Assembly (NCBI GenBank): GCA_020091685.1
Contig: CM034595.1
Span: 26,955,933-27,019,932, forward strand
Source: Lutjanus erythropterus
Lineage: Eukaryota > Chordata > Actinopteri > Lutjaniformes > Lutjanidae
Direction of reading: 5' to 3'
Length of the DNA stretch: 64,000 bases
In this document: positions 51,701 through 61,705 of the stretch, one piece after another
How the letters are laid out: each line of letters starts with the position of its first letter
Numbering within the stretch: the first letter of the stretch is position 1
Translations under genes and position numbers: made by a program
The notes under the pieces: model-generated
What the model was told of the DNA's origin: nothing
The model's input: only the letters and a program-made list of their open reading frames with translations
Database searches by the model: none

Positions 51701-53106
51701 ACTTAAGAAAGGAAACGTTGTCTCAGTGGTTTTCCTTATTAAACAGACACAGTCTGAATCCAGGTTTCTCCCTTTGATTGAACTAAGACGCACCATTAAC
51801 TCATCATAAGACATAAACATTTCATTGAAACTCAACAGAAAAACAAAACAACTCACCCAAGCTGTCCGTGGTTGTTTTTCCACCGTTCCAACAATCATCA
51901 ACTCTGGTTTGGTCAAAAAAAAAATCCTTAATTCAACACATTAGATGAGAAAATATTCTGGATCCCTCTGGCTCAGTAGATGTGTCTGTGTGGCTGAAGG
52001 AGAGTGAGCAGCGGCTCTCACTCTGCAGACCATTAAATTAGCAAAATAAAATGTAAAATATCGCCTGGAAAAAATAACTGGTGATGGACTCAGCCAATCG
52101 CTGATATTTGCCCAAACGTCCAACCCTAATCTCTATCTCTCTCACCCAGGTGAGGGAGTGGTACTGCATAGCATTTAAGCATTTACTAGGCACACAGCTT
52201 TATGTGTCCTGTCTTCTCACAAGGAAAAAAACAATTAGGGAAAACAGTTTATCACCAGGTGTCCTGTCTCCTCGATCTCTTACAGAGTTGACATGGAATT
52301 TGCTACATCCCTCAATATATATCAACTAAATCAGATAGCTTGTGCATCTAGTTAGGTGGCGAATAGCCAGCAAGCAAATAAAACTAGCGCCCTGACACAT
52401 ACAATACATGTGAGAGGTGAGCGGACTTCTGAAGAGTTTTGGTGTAGAGGCAGATTGCTAATGTTAGCTTGCTGTCAGTTTGTCACTTACACACTTTACA
52501 CTTTCTTTATACTTGCTTTCTAAGCGCTAAAAAAGGTTTGACGGAGTCCCAGTTGTCTCAGTAAGATTTGCATTGCATACTGCTGTGGTTTAGGTATCCA
52601 AATTTTATTACAGAAGATTTGACTGACATCGTCTCACAGACAGCCACAGCCTCTTTCTACTGTCTCCCACATTCACTTTCTTTGAGCGTGTGTGAATGAG
52701 GGCAGGCAGGCTGACAGCCAGTAACAGTAACACAATTTTCAAATTAGAAAATGAGTGAAGTTATTTGAAGCAGGAACCTTTACATCCAATCATAGTTATG
52801 ATGTTAACAAATCAGACTGTCCTCACAGTTATGGTATTAATTGGTCTTGAAATAAAAAATCCAAGTCATTTTTGTCTGACACCAAGATGAGAAAGTAAAA
52901 ATGTGGTCGATTCTAATACAAGACTGAGACCAAGACCGTTCTTGAGTACAACAACACCAGAAACTTGACAGTTTGAATTTGACTTCAACCCTCAGGAGGA
53001 GACGGGAGGAGAGGTGGCCAGCAGCCCACCAGAGAGCTCATTCCAGAAGCTGGCGCCTAGCGAGACTCGCTACACCATCCTCAGACGGGACCGCGACGAG
53101 CTGTGA
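38090..53106 (+). CDS. erp44: erp44: endoplasmic reticulum resident protein 44, complete
   Basis: ERp44 is a PDI-family chaperone of the early secretory pathway. It forms mixed disulfides with clients such as adiponectin, IgM and Ero1 and returns them from the Golgi to the ER. Eleven exons join in phase: 38090-38149, 42218-42290, 43572-43611, 44002-44117, 45443-45627, 46382-46497, 47340-47514, 47762-47873, 48272-48413, 51265-51367 and 52996-53106, giving 410 residues (human 406). Residues 1-30 form a signal peptide (cleavage likely GQA|EITS). The first thioredoxin domain carries WCRFS at 58-62, with Cys59 the single active cysteine, as in the family. Two redox-inactive thioredoxin-like domains follow, and then a C-tail ending RDEL at 407-410. 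The ATG has A at -3; an in-frame Met22 is the only nearby alternative. A CpG-rich 5' UTR precedes it. No damage is seen. Confidence 0.97.
38150..42217 (+). other. erp44 intron 1 (4.1 kb)
   Basis: It contains a fragment of the TAGAGCTGCAAC-type MITE at 39074-39290 (CTGGTCCCAGCTTCTCAGAT) and a related piece near 41495-41610. Two CAAGGCACACC blocks (41210-41250) and a GCACACCTTTTGGGAACCAT block (41872) look like ends of another hAT-type MITE. No exon is visible. Confidence 0.5.
42218..42290 (+). CDS. erp44: erp44 exon 2
   Basis: 73 nt encoding VMGLSTPGQAEITSLDSGNI then DDVL. The acceptor is TCTGTAG and the donor CTAA|GTAAGC. It includes the end of the signal peptide and the start of the mature protein. 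Confidence 0.95.
42317..42480 (+). repeat. Dispersed fish repeat
   Basis: The order AGACTTAGATGAGCAGATCA, CTCATGTCTGTTCATTCAAT, GAAGCTGCAGTCAACAGCTG, CTTAGCTTAGCATAAAGAGT, GGAAACAG is that of a widespread teleost repeat. It starts 27 bp after exon 2. Confidence 0.6.
42975..43285. mobile_element. MITE with CGGTAT-rich inverted ends
   Basis: The left end GTAGAGTTTCACGGTATGCC and the right end CCATTGCAACCCTACTC are loosely inverted. Internal ACCATACCGTG and TTATACCGTATACTG show the family's ACGGTATACCG theme. Confidence 0.5.
43572..43611 (+). CDS. erp44: erp44 exon 3 (40-nt microexon-like)
   Basis: 40 nt encoding NAGVALVNFYAD with split codons on both sides. The acceptor is CCTTGCAG and the donor ACTG|GTAAGT. 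It is the strand leading into the active site. Confidence 0.96.
44002..44117 (+). CDS. erp44: erp44 exon 4 (CRFS active site)
   Basis: 116 nt, completing Trp58 and reading CRFSQMLHPIFEEASNIVRE then VVFARVDCDQH. CRFS in place of CxxC is the ERp44 hallmark. Confidence 0.97.
44215..44425 (+). repeat. Intronic repeat, copy 1 (pair at 47130-47290)
   Basis: TACTTACTGTGACTTTGCCT, then CTGATTTCAAGGAGAATTCA, then CTTATGTAGGTCATATAGAG recur in the same order and orientation at 47130-47290. Confidence 0.7.
44931..44971. repeat. (CA)n microsatellite
   Basis: CGCGCGCA leader, then about 18 CA units, in erp44 intron 4. Confidence 0.9.
45443..45627 (+). CDS. erp44: erp44 exon 5
   Basis: 185 nt. It contains DIAQRYRITKYPTLKLFRNG and MMMKREYRGQRSVAAIADFI, closing the first thioredoxin domain (cis-Pro in KYPTLK). 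The donor GAT|GTGAGT is followed 10 bp later by a long CA tract. Confidence 0.97.
45638..45704. repeat. (CA)n microsatellite just after the erp44 exon 5 donor
   Basis: About 33 uninterrupted CA units starting 10 bases into the intron, in the sense that transcribes as CA repeats. Confidence 0.95.
45718..46292. mobile_element. MITE with GGTTTCTGCAGGT ends
   Basis: The left end GGTTTCTGCAGGTCCTTAGA and the right end AACCTGCAGAAACCC are inverted. AAAGTCTAAAATTG and AAAGTCTTAAATCG are the matching subterminal blocks. About 575 bp, it follows the CA tract directly. Confidence 0.8.
46382..46497 (+). CDS. erp44: erp44 exon 6
   Basis: 116 nt encoding RSKRNIIGYFEKKDSENYHT then YEKVANILRDDCTFLAAF and part of a Gly codon. 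The acceptor is TTCAACAG and the donor TTTGG|GTAAGA. Confidence 0.97.
47130..47290 (+). repeat. Intronic repeat, copy 2
   Basis: Matches 44215-44425. It is preceded at 47035-47110 by TTCATCTGAATCAGGTGTGC and GAAACATCTAAAACATGCAG, the end of a known type of fish hAT MITE. Confidence 0.6.
47340..47514 (+). CDS. erp44: erp44 exon 7
   Basis: 175 nt. It contains AVSESERFSGDNVIYKPMGE then DMVYLGSLTNFDLTYAW and CVPLVREITFENGE. The acceptor is CTCTCGCAG and the donor GAG|GTTTGT. Confidence 0.97.
47762..47873 (+). CDS. erp44: erp44 exon 8
   Basis: 112 nt encoding ELTEEGIPFLILFHVKEDGE and continuing to VARQLISEK. The acceptor follows a T-rich tract; the donor is AAAG|GTGGGA. Confidence 0.97.
48272..48413 (+). 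CDS. erp44: erp44 exon 9
   Basis: 142 nt. It contains SINFLHADCEKFRHPLLHIQ and KTPADCPVIAIDSFRHMYVF. It holds two family-conserved cysteines and several histidines of the b' domain. The donor is TTAC|GTAAGT. Confidence 0.97.
49681..49800 (+). repeat. tRNA-derived SINE-like element, copy 3
   Basis: GGCTCAGTGGCTCAGTTGGT (A box), GCCCATGTGCAGAGGTTGTC, CCATGGGTTTGACTTTCGCC (B-box-like), CCTTGGCTGCATGTC. It matches copy 2 at 23408; the tail ends in a T-rich stretch. Confidence 0.65.
50688..50872 (+). repeat. tRNA-like headed dispersed repeat (different family)
   Basis: ATGACTCAGGAGGTAGAGCA (A-box-like) and TGGTTTGATCCCCAACTCCT (B-box-like) are followed by CCTGTCTGCAAGTCCAAGTA, ATGCAAATGCAGCCCATTTA and CCAT, the order of a very common percomorph repeat. 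Confidence 0.6.
51265..51367 (+). CDS. erp44: erp44 exon 10
   Basis: 103 nt completing Thr340 and encoding VPGKLRQFVLDLHSGKLHRE then FHHGPDPTDSTPGQ. The HREFHHGPDPTD block is the conserved C-tail hinge. The donor is CAG|GTCAGA. Confidence 0.97.
51535..52128. mobile_element. MITE with TAGGGTTGGGA / TCCAACCCTA ends
   Basis: The ends are inverted (TAGGGTTGGGAAAT; ACGTCCAACCCTA). Subterminal GGCGATTGGCGATATAT and CCAATCGCTGATATTTG are also inverted. About 594 bp in erp44 intron 10; the target duplication is not clear. Confidence 0.7.
52996..53106 (+). CDS. erp44: erp44 exon 11 (C-tail, RDEL, stop)
   Basis: 111 nt encoding EETGGEVASSPPESSFQKLA then PSETRYTILRRDRDEL and TGA. RDEL is the ER-retrieval signal of ERp44. 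Confidence 0.98.
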   Translation, partial: EETGGEVASSPPESSFQKLAPSETRYTILRRDRDEL

Positions 53107-53948
53107 CCTCAACAGCCTTCCAGTGATCCTGTGACTCAATGCCACGCCCGGGGGTCAGGGAGGGGGTTAGGGTTGGGACAGGCCAGCGGGACAGAACAGC
53201 AACACCCAACACCCTTACTGAAGAGAGAGAGAGATGGAGGAGACTGAAGAGGAGAAAGGAGGAGAAAAAGAAGGAGACCAGGAGGAGTACAGTCCACAAC
53301 ACAACCATGTTGGAATAACCTATATTTTCATAACTCTTTCACGTACAATTTTTATTTTGGATCAAAAGGAAGTGGGGAATACAGAAGAAAACAGTGTGTG
53401 GGCAGGGGGTTAGGGGCATTAGGACATCAAGAGAAGTGTTTTTACTTTTATTTTTTGGAGCTTGTAAATATGTTTGTGCTACATGGGAATCTCATTGTTG
53501 GTCTAAATTAAATGCAGAGTTTTCTTTATTTTATTCCTTTTCTTTTTCACCACCCGGCTTTTTGTAGAAAAAAAAAAGAACCCAGAACAGTTCCCTCACT
53601 CCAGTCATACGGTTCTTATCTGTGGGTAGTCCAGTTGATGATAGGAGACACTTGTTTTAGTCTCACTGACCTCATGGCTGCATCTCAATATGACCAACTC
53701 TAGTCTAATTCATTTGTATAGCACAAGGTATAACAATACGCCTGTTTGAAGTAGCTTTATCTCCAGATCTTCTCCACACACATTCTGAAGGAATAGAAGA
53801 ATATTTTGAAATACTTCTTGGTAGTTATAACATAATTCAAACCATGACTTGAGACAGAAGATAGAGAGACAGAGCTACTCTACCCTATTGAGATGCACCC
53901 CTTCTCTTCCTGGTACTAAATGGATAATAGATTATGATGTCTCTTACA

Positions 53949-54345
53949 GTGCTTACAAAAAGTATCGCCCCCTTACACCTTTTTTTTTTAATGTGTTACT
54001 GTTTTACAATGCTGACTCACAGTGGATGTAATTAGGATTTTTTTTGACAACAATCAACAGAAAATACTGTCAGACAAAGCAAAGTACACCATCCCCATCA
54101 TGAAGCCTGGTGGTGGCAGCATCATGCTGTGTGGAGGCTTCTGTGCAGCAGGCCCTGGATGGCTTGTGACTTCAGAACGGTAAACTGATCTAACTGATGA
54201 AAAAACAGAGAAATCCTGGTGAAAATGTACAAGTATAGATGCATATTTTTAGGTAAAGTCAAATCTACACAGGAATGGCATGACAGTCATGTGAAAGTCC
54301 AGACTTCAGTTCAATCCAGAATTTGTGCCATAATTTGATAGTTGC
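53949..54345 (+). pseudogene. Second Tc1-type transposon fossil
   Basis: It starts AGTGCTTACAAAAAGTATCG and TCACAGTGGATGTAATTAGG, terminal sequence of a common fish Tc1-like family. CCTGGTGGTGGCAGCATCAT then GCTGTGTGGAGGCTTCTGTG encodes a decayed GGGSIMLWGCF-type catalytic block. Large internal deletions and stops follow. Different family from 36040-36780. Confidence 0.7.
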
Positions 54346-56574
54346 TCTTAAGTATGAGCGTGTAACTTGAGTGAAGTAACTTTAAAGTTAAAGACTTGGT
54401 GTTCAGATCAGGGCTGAACAATTATTGTTGTAGTGCATAGATTTTGTAGCCTCCAAATCGTGTTCTACACTTGAAGCTAATATGTAACATTTGCATTAAA
54501 ATGTCATAAAAACAATAGAACTATGTTACATATTTTGTTGAGTTGTGTCCTTACATTATCCCAAGCATTTCCAAAACTTTATTCAAGGTAACAGTTCACT
54601 TCCTAGTAGTCGCTAGTTGCCATAACATCCAGGAAAACATGGAGTACCACAGAGTGAGGAGGTCAGTAAATGTGACTTAAGGTAACATGAATAAATCTTT
54701 AATATATTTCCTCATTTGCGAACATGATTTCTGCCTGAGTCATGTCAGATTTTCATCAGAAGTGGTGGTTGTTGAACAGTGAAGACAGTAATTCCCATGA
54801 TTCCACGCCACTTCACGACATCAGAAACTTACTATTTTATAAAGTTTCAGTGTGATGCTGCAGCAGAACTTGCATAACGTGCATTTAAGGAAACATCTCT
54901 CTTTGGTACAGAACCCTGCAAAAATTACACAGTCATTTTAATGTTTTCAATGGAAATGAGAATAATGATCTGAAAATGAGCCTTCCATCTAATATCTCAA
55001 ATCATATCGAAATTGCAACATCAGTCAGAATAATAGCAATTAGATATTTTTCCACAATGATTCATCCCTAGTCCACAGATTGGTAAAAGCTGCTACAGGC
55101 CTAGAGAATTAAACTTAAGGCTGTAAATGTTGCCGAAGGTGCCTCTATTGTAAGTATTGTCTTAAAGGACACACATCCTTTAAAGCAATACTTAATTGCA
55201 TGCGTATGCAATTAAGAATTTTTTAAATTTTATTCCCAAGACCAATCTACAGTCTTTTTCTCTAATGTTTAGTGTCTAAAATCCTGATAACCTCCACTGC
55301 TGTAAAACAGTAACACATTAAAAGTCAAAGTTGGGCTGGATATCTGGATACCACGGTGTTCCCTCTGAGCTGTGATCCCAGGACTCAAATAAGAAGGGGG
55401 GAAAAAAGATTTGAAATGGTGTATGACCATGACATGTATGAAATGGCTGTTGTTTCTGCTTTCACCTGTTGTCAAATGTGTCATCATGCTGGGGGAGAAA
55501 AGACTGTGTCCTTCCCAGTGTTTTAAACAGCAAAAAGAGACAAAGAGTGGAAAACCCATGTGTGATGAACGGTGGAAATTTACAGTCTGCCACTTTATAC
55601 AAGTTCTCTTAAAACTGGTTTTGTCTCTTTATATGTCTTTGAGGTTTTGGTACAAGTCTAAATCCCTGAGATCCACTGAGTGTGAATGAATCCAGATTAA
55701 GAGTACTGGGGACCCATTGTTAAGTTTGTATTGTGTGTACTGCCCTTCCATAGAAGCCAACAGATGCCTGCATAGTGACATATCAGCCCACATACAGGAG
55801 AGCAACAGGGGGGAGTGTGATACCATTTCTAAAACCAGTCATCTCAGAGGGGAAGAAGAGTAAAAAACTGAAAAAGTAAATTAAAAACCATTTTACAAGA
55901 AATTGTGTTGTCTGATGTTTTGTATGTCAGTCTCTCTGAACTTCACTGGTGTCATTTACTGCTCTGTTTATCCAATGAGTGACAATACTGTTGAAAAGAA
56001 ACACTTTATTTGGCAGAAAACCAGCACAGTATGATCCACACATGGCAGGTTCTTACACTTCAGTCCCTGAAGTGATCTGGACAGTGGCACTTTGGTGCTT
56101 TTTGTGCAATTTTGCAAAAAAAGAACAGATCTATATCTATATACAGTATAATTTATATAAACATAGAAGCATTTACATTAGTAAGTAAATAACACCACTG
56201 TGACATTAGACAAAAAAAAAAAAAACATTTTCTCTAAACATCATTCTTGTAGCCTCATCACATGAGGAATGAACTACTGTTCACATTGTTTTCTACATCA
56301 AGGAACATTAAATGGACAGTTTGGACTTCTTCAAGTGGTTTTATAAAGTACTAATCCATAAGTGGTATATCACCTACAGTAAATTGCAGTTGGAATTCTG
56401 ATGTAAGAAGCTAATCGATGTACTGGTGTGGACAGGGTCGGCCACCTGAAAAAACACACATACACACAAAATGCACTACATTTAGAATATTTTCACCGTT
56501 TACCTTGTTGTCAGATGGCCTTTTATGACAGGAAACCACAATTTTACATGCCAGATATCAATCTCTCAGAAGAC

Positions 56575-57060
56575 ACCAAACTCCATTGCCAAAACCATTA
56601 ATTTTAACTTGCAGAGCACAGAAATTGCTGGCCTACTGCTGCCTCAATCTGTTAGTTTGTTTTTGTCATTGTATGACTTCAGTGAATCCAAACAAACCAT
56701 TTAAAACATCAAAGACACACAATAATACAAAAACTAATTGATCGAGGCAGGAGGAGATCAGCAACTCCCGTGTTCTTATTACTAATTTTGGCAATGGAGT
56801 CTGGTGGTTGTGGAAAGAGATATTTGGCTTATATATTATAGTGGTTTCCCATTAGAAAAAGGCTGTCTGATGGCAAGATAAAGCTGAGAAAATATTCTAA
56901 ATATTGTGAACAATTACACTGATATTAAGTGGGCCTTTTTTAAGAAGCTAAAATATGTTTTATTGCTAAGCTTTTTACCCCAGTACTCTATGGATAACTA
57001 TGGCTATGGATAAGTCCCTCATTCAACCCCACTTAAAAAAAAACATTACTATCCCCTTAA
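56575..57060. mobile_element. Second copy of the 3544 TTAA MITE, 5'-truncated
   Basis: Same orientation as the 3544 copy: CTGCTGCCTCAATCTGTTAG, AAAGGCTGTCTGATGGCAAG, ATTCTAAATATTGTG, TAAGTGGGCCTTTTTTAAG align to 3865-4110 and 4896-4945. It ends ACTATCCCCTTAA. It lacks the nested hAT insertion, which confirms the empty site. Confidence 0.8.
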
Positions 57061-57532
57061 TGCATGATCAGTTGTTAGTTTAAAACCAGTGTTCAAAAAG
57101 TTAGCTCTAGAAGTAAACAGAAGCTGGAGTTCTAGAAGAACACAGTGTTCTTGTCAATGATAGCATTTAACAGAATGCTTGGGTCTGTTGAATTTTTCAT
57201 TGAATTATTTGATGCAGTTAACGACATGACATGCTCTGATCAGTATTCAACACTGAGCTGACCACATTAAAAGCTGTAGTGTAACTGACTACGTAGCTGA
57301 GTTCACAATAAAAGAAAATCATTTGAGTTTACAAAATTAGATTCATGTCCTTCTCACAGAAACACCATTCATACATCAAAGTAAGGCTATTATGTAATTG
57401 TTTTCCAACAGCGCTTGCTAACAGCAAAGCTTTTTGGCGACTTTCTTCAAGGCAATGTGAGCATCGCCAGAGGTCTGGTTTGTACTTCTGATTGGCCAGA
57501 CAGTAGTTAGCCAGCACACCAGAACCTTTGGG

Positions 57533-57793
57533 TCATTTGTCCTTGCTTGACTCTGCGTCAGTCTGCGGTTCTGGAGGTGAAGGCGGTGCTGTCAGTTGTT
57601 TCATCTGTAGGTCCACTCGGGCTTTGCGGTGTTTCTGGACCAGATTTCCTCCCGCAAACCCTAGTGCACCTCCTCCCAGAGCAGCAGCCACCCCTGCAGC
57701 TTTGAACCCGGCCAGCAGGCCAAGTGGACCTCCTAACACACCACCCAGCAGCGCCCCGGCAACCGGCAACACCGCCAGCTTGTATCCCACCGC
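57533..57793 (-). CDS. stx17: stx17 last coding exon (membrane hairpin, stop)
   Basis: 261 nt, 86 residues plus TGA. It has two membrane segments, VAGALLGGVLGGPLGLLAGF and AGVAAALGGGALGFAGG, joined by a short FK-containing turn, then a charged tail (NLVQKHRKARVDLQ) ending SSKDK. The acceptor is TGTCTGTCCAG. Confidence 0.96.
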   Translation of the reverse strand, partial: AVGYKLAVLPVAGALLGGVLGGPLGLLAGFKAAGVAAALGGGALGFAGGNLVQKHRKARVDLQMKQLTAPPSPPEPQTDAESSKDK

Positions 57794-58290
57794 CTGGACA
57801 GACAGCAGGAAGAGATACGTTCTGGTTTAATTGAACACCCACATTAGGACTTTGTGGCTTCTAGACAGTCTGCGATAGAGTTCGGATGTGTCGATCCTTT
57901 CATGATCATACATCGAGCCACAGAAGGAGGACACAAACAAGCCGGCAAATGTAAATCGACACTTCCACGGTGGCATCAAAGCCTTTTCATTATCTTCGTT
58001 TAGGAGAAATCAGAGAGATGTGGCCTGTGTGTTATTACGGCTGTTATCATCAGAGTGAAAGGTGCTCTTTGCTGATGACAATTAATGACACACATTCACA
58101 CACACATACACACAAGCGCGTGCACAGGGACACACATTTGATTAACACTTCACCATTAAATTAATCTAGTTCAAAAGCTAGCATTGCGTGTCCCCACCCC
58201 TGTGGCAGTTGAGGGAATTTTAATTTCATCTGAGCTGAGTTAAAAGGACTCTGGGCACAGGTTGTAGAGGATGGAGGAAGTGTGTGGGTG

Positions 58291-58325
<35 letters not shown>

Positions 58326-61180
58326 GCTGTTTGACCTGATGACAGATTACAAGCTTTCAAACACGTTAAAACATCTGACACCCCTCTCATCTGCTTTATC
58401 TCTCCACACCCCCCTTGTCTAATGTGCAGCCCACTACATCCAGCAGCAACCTGACAGAGAGGTCAATCTTTGTTTGTGTGGCTGCATGGGTGAATTTAAC
58501 TTAAATTAAACTCTTGAAACAAAGATTTATTATTGGAGACATTTATTTTATAGATGTTGGGACTGAATTTCAAGTTCTTAAATGGCTGGGGCACTGACAT
58601 TACATTAAAAAACATGCAGATAGTTTTGGTTTTATTTGCTTAGATTTTTACATCAGTTTGAAATTCCTGCTGCTGTAAGTCAGTGGAGGCGAATCACAAT
58701 CAAAATAGGCGAAATAAAATTTCATTCATCTGTTTTTCCAAAGTAGTTTTTTTTACCCATCCAGGATTCAGTATCTTGCTCAACTACTCTGACCTGCAGA
58801 GAAGACAACCTTGATAATAAACACTCTATCACTAGGGATGGGAACTGAGAACCAGTTCCAGTTGAGAAGCTGCCCCAAATTGTCCGACCCATCGGAATTA
58901 TACGCCTCCAAGCTTATCAATTCCTTTTACTGGCTTTTGCTGGCATGTAGGGATGGTAACGATTAATCGATTTTAAGAATTTGATCAATCAAGTAAGATG
59001 ACTTGATCTACTATCAAATAAAGATCTAAAATATAACAGACATAATTTTTATGAGCGCGCTCTGCATCTTATCCGATATTCAAGTCTATGTGTTTATGTA
59101 GGCCTTTACATCTAAATATGTTTCACAGGTTATATGCTCCAGTGGAAATAAAGCTTTGATTGGGGGGAGAAAGAATGCATTTGGTATTGCTTATTAATCA
59201 ATCAATTGATTAATTGATCATTAATTTTACCAATGATCCATAAAGGAAAGTGGTTACAATTTGCTGTGCATCACAAAACAGTGTTGTCAAAGTCATGCAT
59301 CTATGTTGCTGGAAACTTTCACAAAGAAAGATGAAAACAGAGTTACTTGTTATGTTTGTAAAATTATTATTTCAAGTAAGGATGGAAACACCAACTATGT
59401 GCTGAACCATCTATCTACCCTTAAAGGGAGAGTTCACCCAAAAATGAAAATGCGGTCATTATCTGCTCATCCCAACGTTGACTAAAGGTGAAGCTTAGTT
59501 TTTTAGTCCACAAAACACTGCTGGAGTTTCACAAGAAAACGTGAAAATGTCTAGAAGTGAATGGTGACCGGTTTTCAAATGGAAAAAACAACATTTAAAA
59601 AAAAACATACTGGTCTTGTCTGGCATATACCCAGTCTCCTAAAACACCAACATGCTGTTCACTTGCACATGCACACGTCACTCCACAAACACACCCAGTT
59701 CAGACAGTGTGAACGAGTGAAGGATACAGTGAAGACTTCGACTATAAACATGGTGTAAGCCAACTTGGCATATCAGGGCTTTAGGAGACTTGGATTACAC
59801 CAAACGAGCAGTATGAGGGGATTTAATGTTTTTTTTCTAGTTTTTACATTTGAAAACTGGTCACTGTTTACTTAAACTGTTTGTTTTTTGGACTAAAAAA
59901 CTAAACCCGACTGACCTTCAGTCAGCATGAGAGTGAGTAGATAATGACTGAATTTTAATTTCTGGGTGAACCACCAATTTAAATTGTCAGGAATTCCATG
60001 CACATCTGTTACTGAGGGTAAATGAGGGTACTATGTTATCACAACATTAGCACCCTGCAGACAGGGTAGCTGGATTTTTTTCTTTGAATAAAAAAATCTA
60101 AATTTTTTTTCCACACAGAAAATCAATCAGGAATCAACAGGGGAAGTGATAAGAATCTGACCGGTGAGCAGAATTGATAGTGACATTGTTATCAATAAAG
60201 GATTATCAATTCCCATCCCTATGTGTCACTTAACTTGATTATTGATAATTATTTCAATTACTATTATTGTAAAGTATGTGTCCAGAGATAATCTGTTACT
60301 GGACTAGACTTTTCATGGTGACTATTTTCTTGGAAGAAAATGTTTTGAGCACTGAAACAAAATGTAACTCCCCTCACCTCTGCTTCCACTGCTACTACTG
60401 TCATGATCATTTGTTCTCAAACATTTTTGGTAGGAAAAAAAAAAGACTTTATTAAAAGGTACAATACAGCTCTGCACCATAAGTGTCAGCTCACTGAGGT
60501 AAATTCCATTAAAACATATTCTTTCTGATACTGATGGTTATTTTGTTGACTGTGAAATTCTTTTCTTGATTTCTGTGTGTCATTCAGTACTGAAACTAGT
60601 CTTCCGCTCACAGTGTACTTGTCTGTGTTTGTTGTTTTCTTCTTTGGTGAGGTTTTATGGGAAGTGACAGTTTGCACTGAAAATAGGATTATTAAATATA
60701 AAATGTATTTTAATCGAACTTGCATTTGTATTTTTATTGAACTTATTGTAGAATTATTTGAGGAATTATGCATGATTGATATTTTTAAATTAACACTTTT
60801 GCAGTGCTTCTGGGGTAACTAGCACTAATACAAGGTTCCTGTGACAGAAGTCTGTGTAAACCACGATGATAATGCTACTTTTCTAATTAGTTTATTCACT
60901 GTCCAGTGCTTAGCATTTACCGTTTTTACTCAGCATACAAGAATGACAACTCTACTATGTCATCACCATCTCTGACAGTCTGTAATCACAGTCTAATTAC
61001 TTCACACCTCCGTTATGTTCCTAAAAGTCTGAGCAAAACAAAGATCAAAATAGACAACATCATCTGACAGACGAGATGAACATTTTTTTCCTTTCCTTTA
61101 ATGTCAAACCAAACACTGACATTAAAGTTAGACAACATATTTTTTGATAAACAATCCTTGTCATAAAACTGCTTCCACTG

Positions 61181-61237
<57 letters not shown>

Positions 61238-61634
61238 GTAGATTAAAAACAGGTGATTCATTCTGGGTTTTACAGAAACAAAGTTCAGCATTTGGAGTGT
61301 GTAATATGTGTGAAGGGCACTGAGTTGTCCTTCTGAGTTACACTCAGTGTGTCACAGTGTATTGAATTGATAATGGAAGCCTGAATGCTGCTCTTGAAAA
61401 ACTATTAAACAGTCATTCAAACCTCTCCTTAATGCTACACACACTCACACACGGACTCTCTGTTGTCTCATCCCACCTCTCTATCACTCTTCCTCCCCTC
61501 CACTCCTCTCTATCCCTCTCCTCTCTCTATTTCCTTAATTGCAGCTTTCCTCCGTATTCGAGTGGATCAATAGGGACAAACGCTGTGGAATGGCTGGGAG
61601 GCAAAGTGCCATCGATCTCCCCCATCTCCCAAAC

Positions 61635-61705
<71 letters not shown>

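Larger units (their letters stand above)
53107..57532. other. erp44-stx17 convergent 3' interval
   Basis: The two genes end toward each other across 4.4 kb. Possible polyadenylation signals are ATTAAA at 53507-53512 for erp44 and AATAAA on the minus strand at 56010-56005 (or 56963-56958, inside a MITE copy) for stx17. A Tc1 fossil (53949-54345) and a MITE copy (56575-57060) occupy part of it. I recognise nothing in 54350-55990. Confidence 0.5.
58833..60221. mobile_element. hAT-like element with TAGGGATGGGAA ends
   Basis: The left end TAGGGATGGGAACTGAG and the right end, inverted, TAGGGATGGGAATTGAT are flanked by TCTATCAC and TGTGTCAC, an octamer pair with 6 of 8 matches, as expected for an old hAT duplication. 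Inside, 59320-59415 keeps a BED-finger remnant, and a TTAA MITE has inserted at 59421. Another TAGGGATGGTAACGATTAAT terminus at 58949 suggests a further nested unit. Confidence 0.65.

Noticed and set aside
57533..57790. Stand-alone small gene starting at a GTG codon inside the stx17 exon
   Set aside because: It is the terminal syntaxin-17 exon; eukaryotic start context is absent and the acceptor CAG precedes it.
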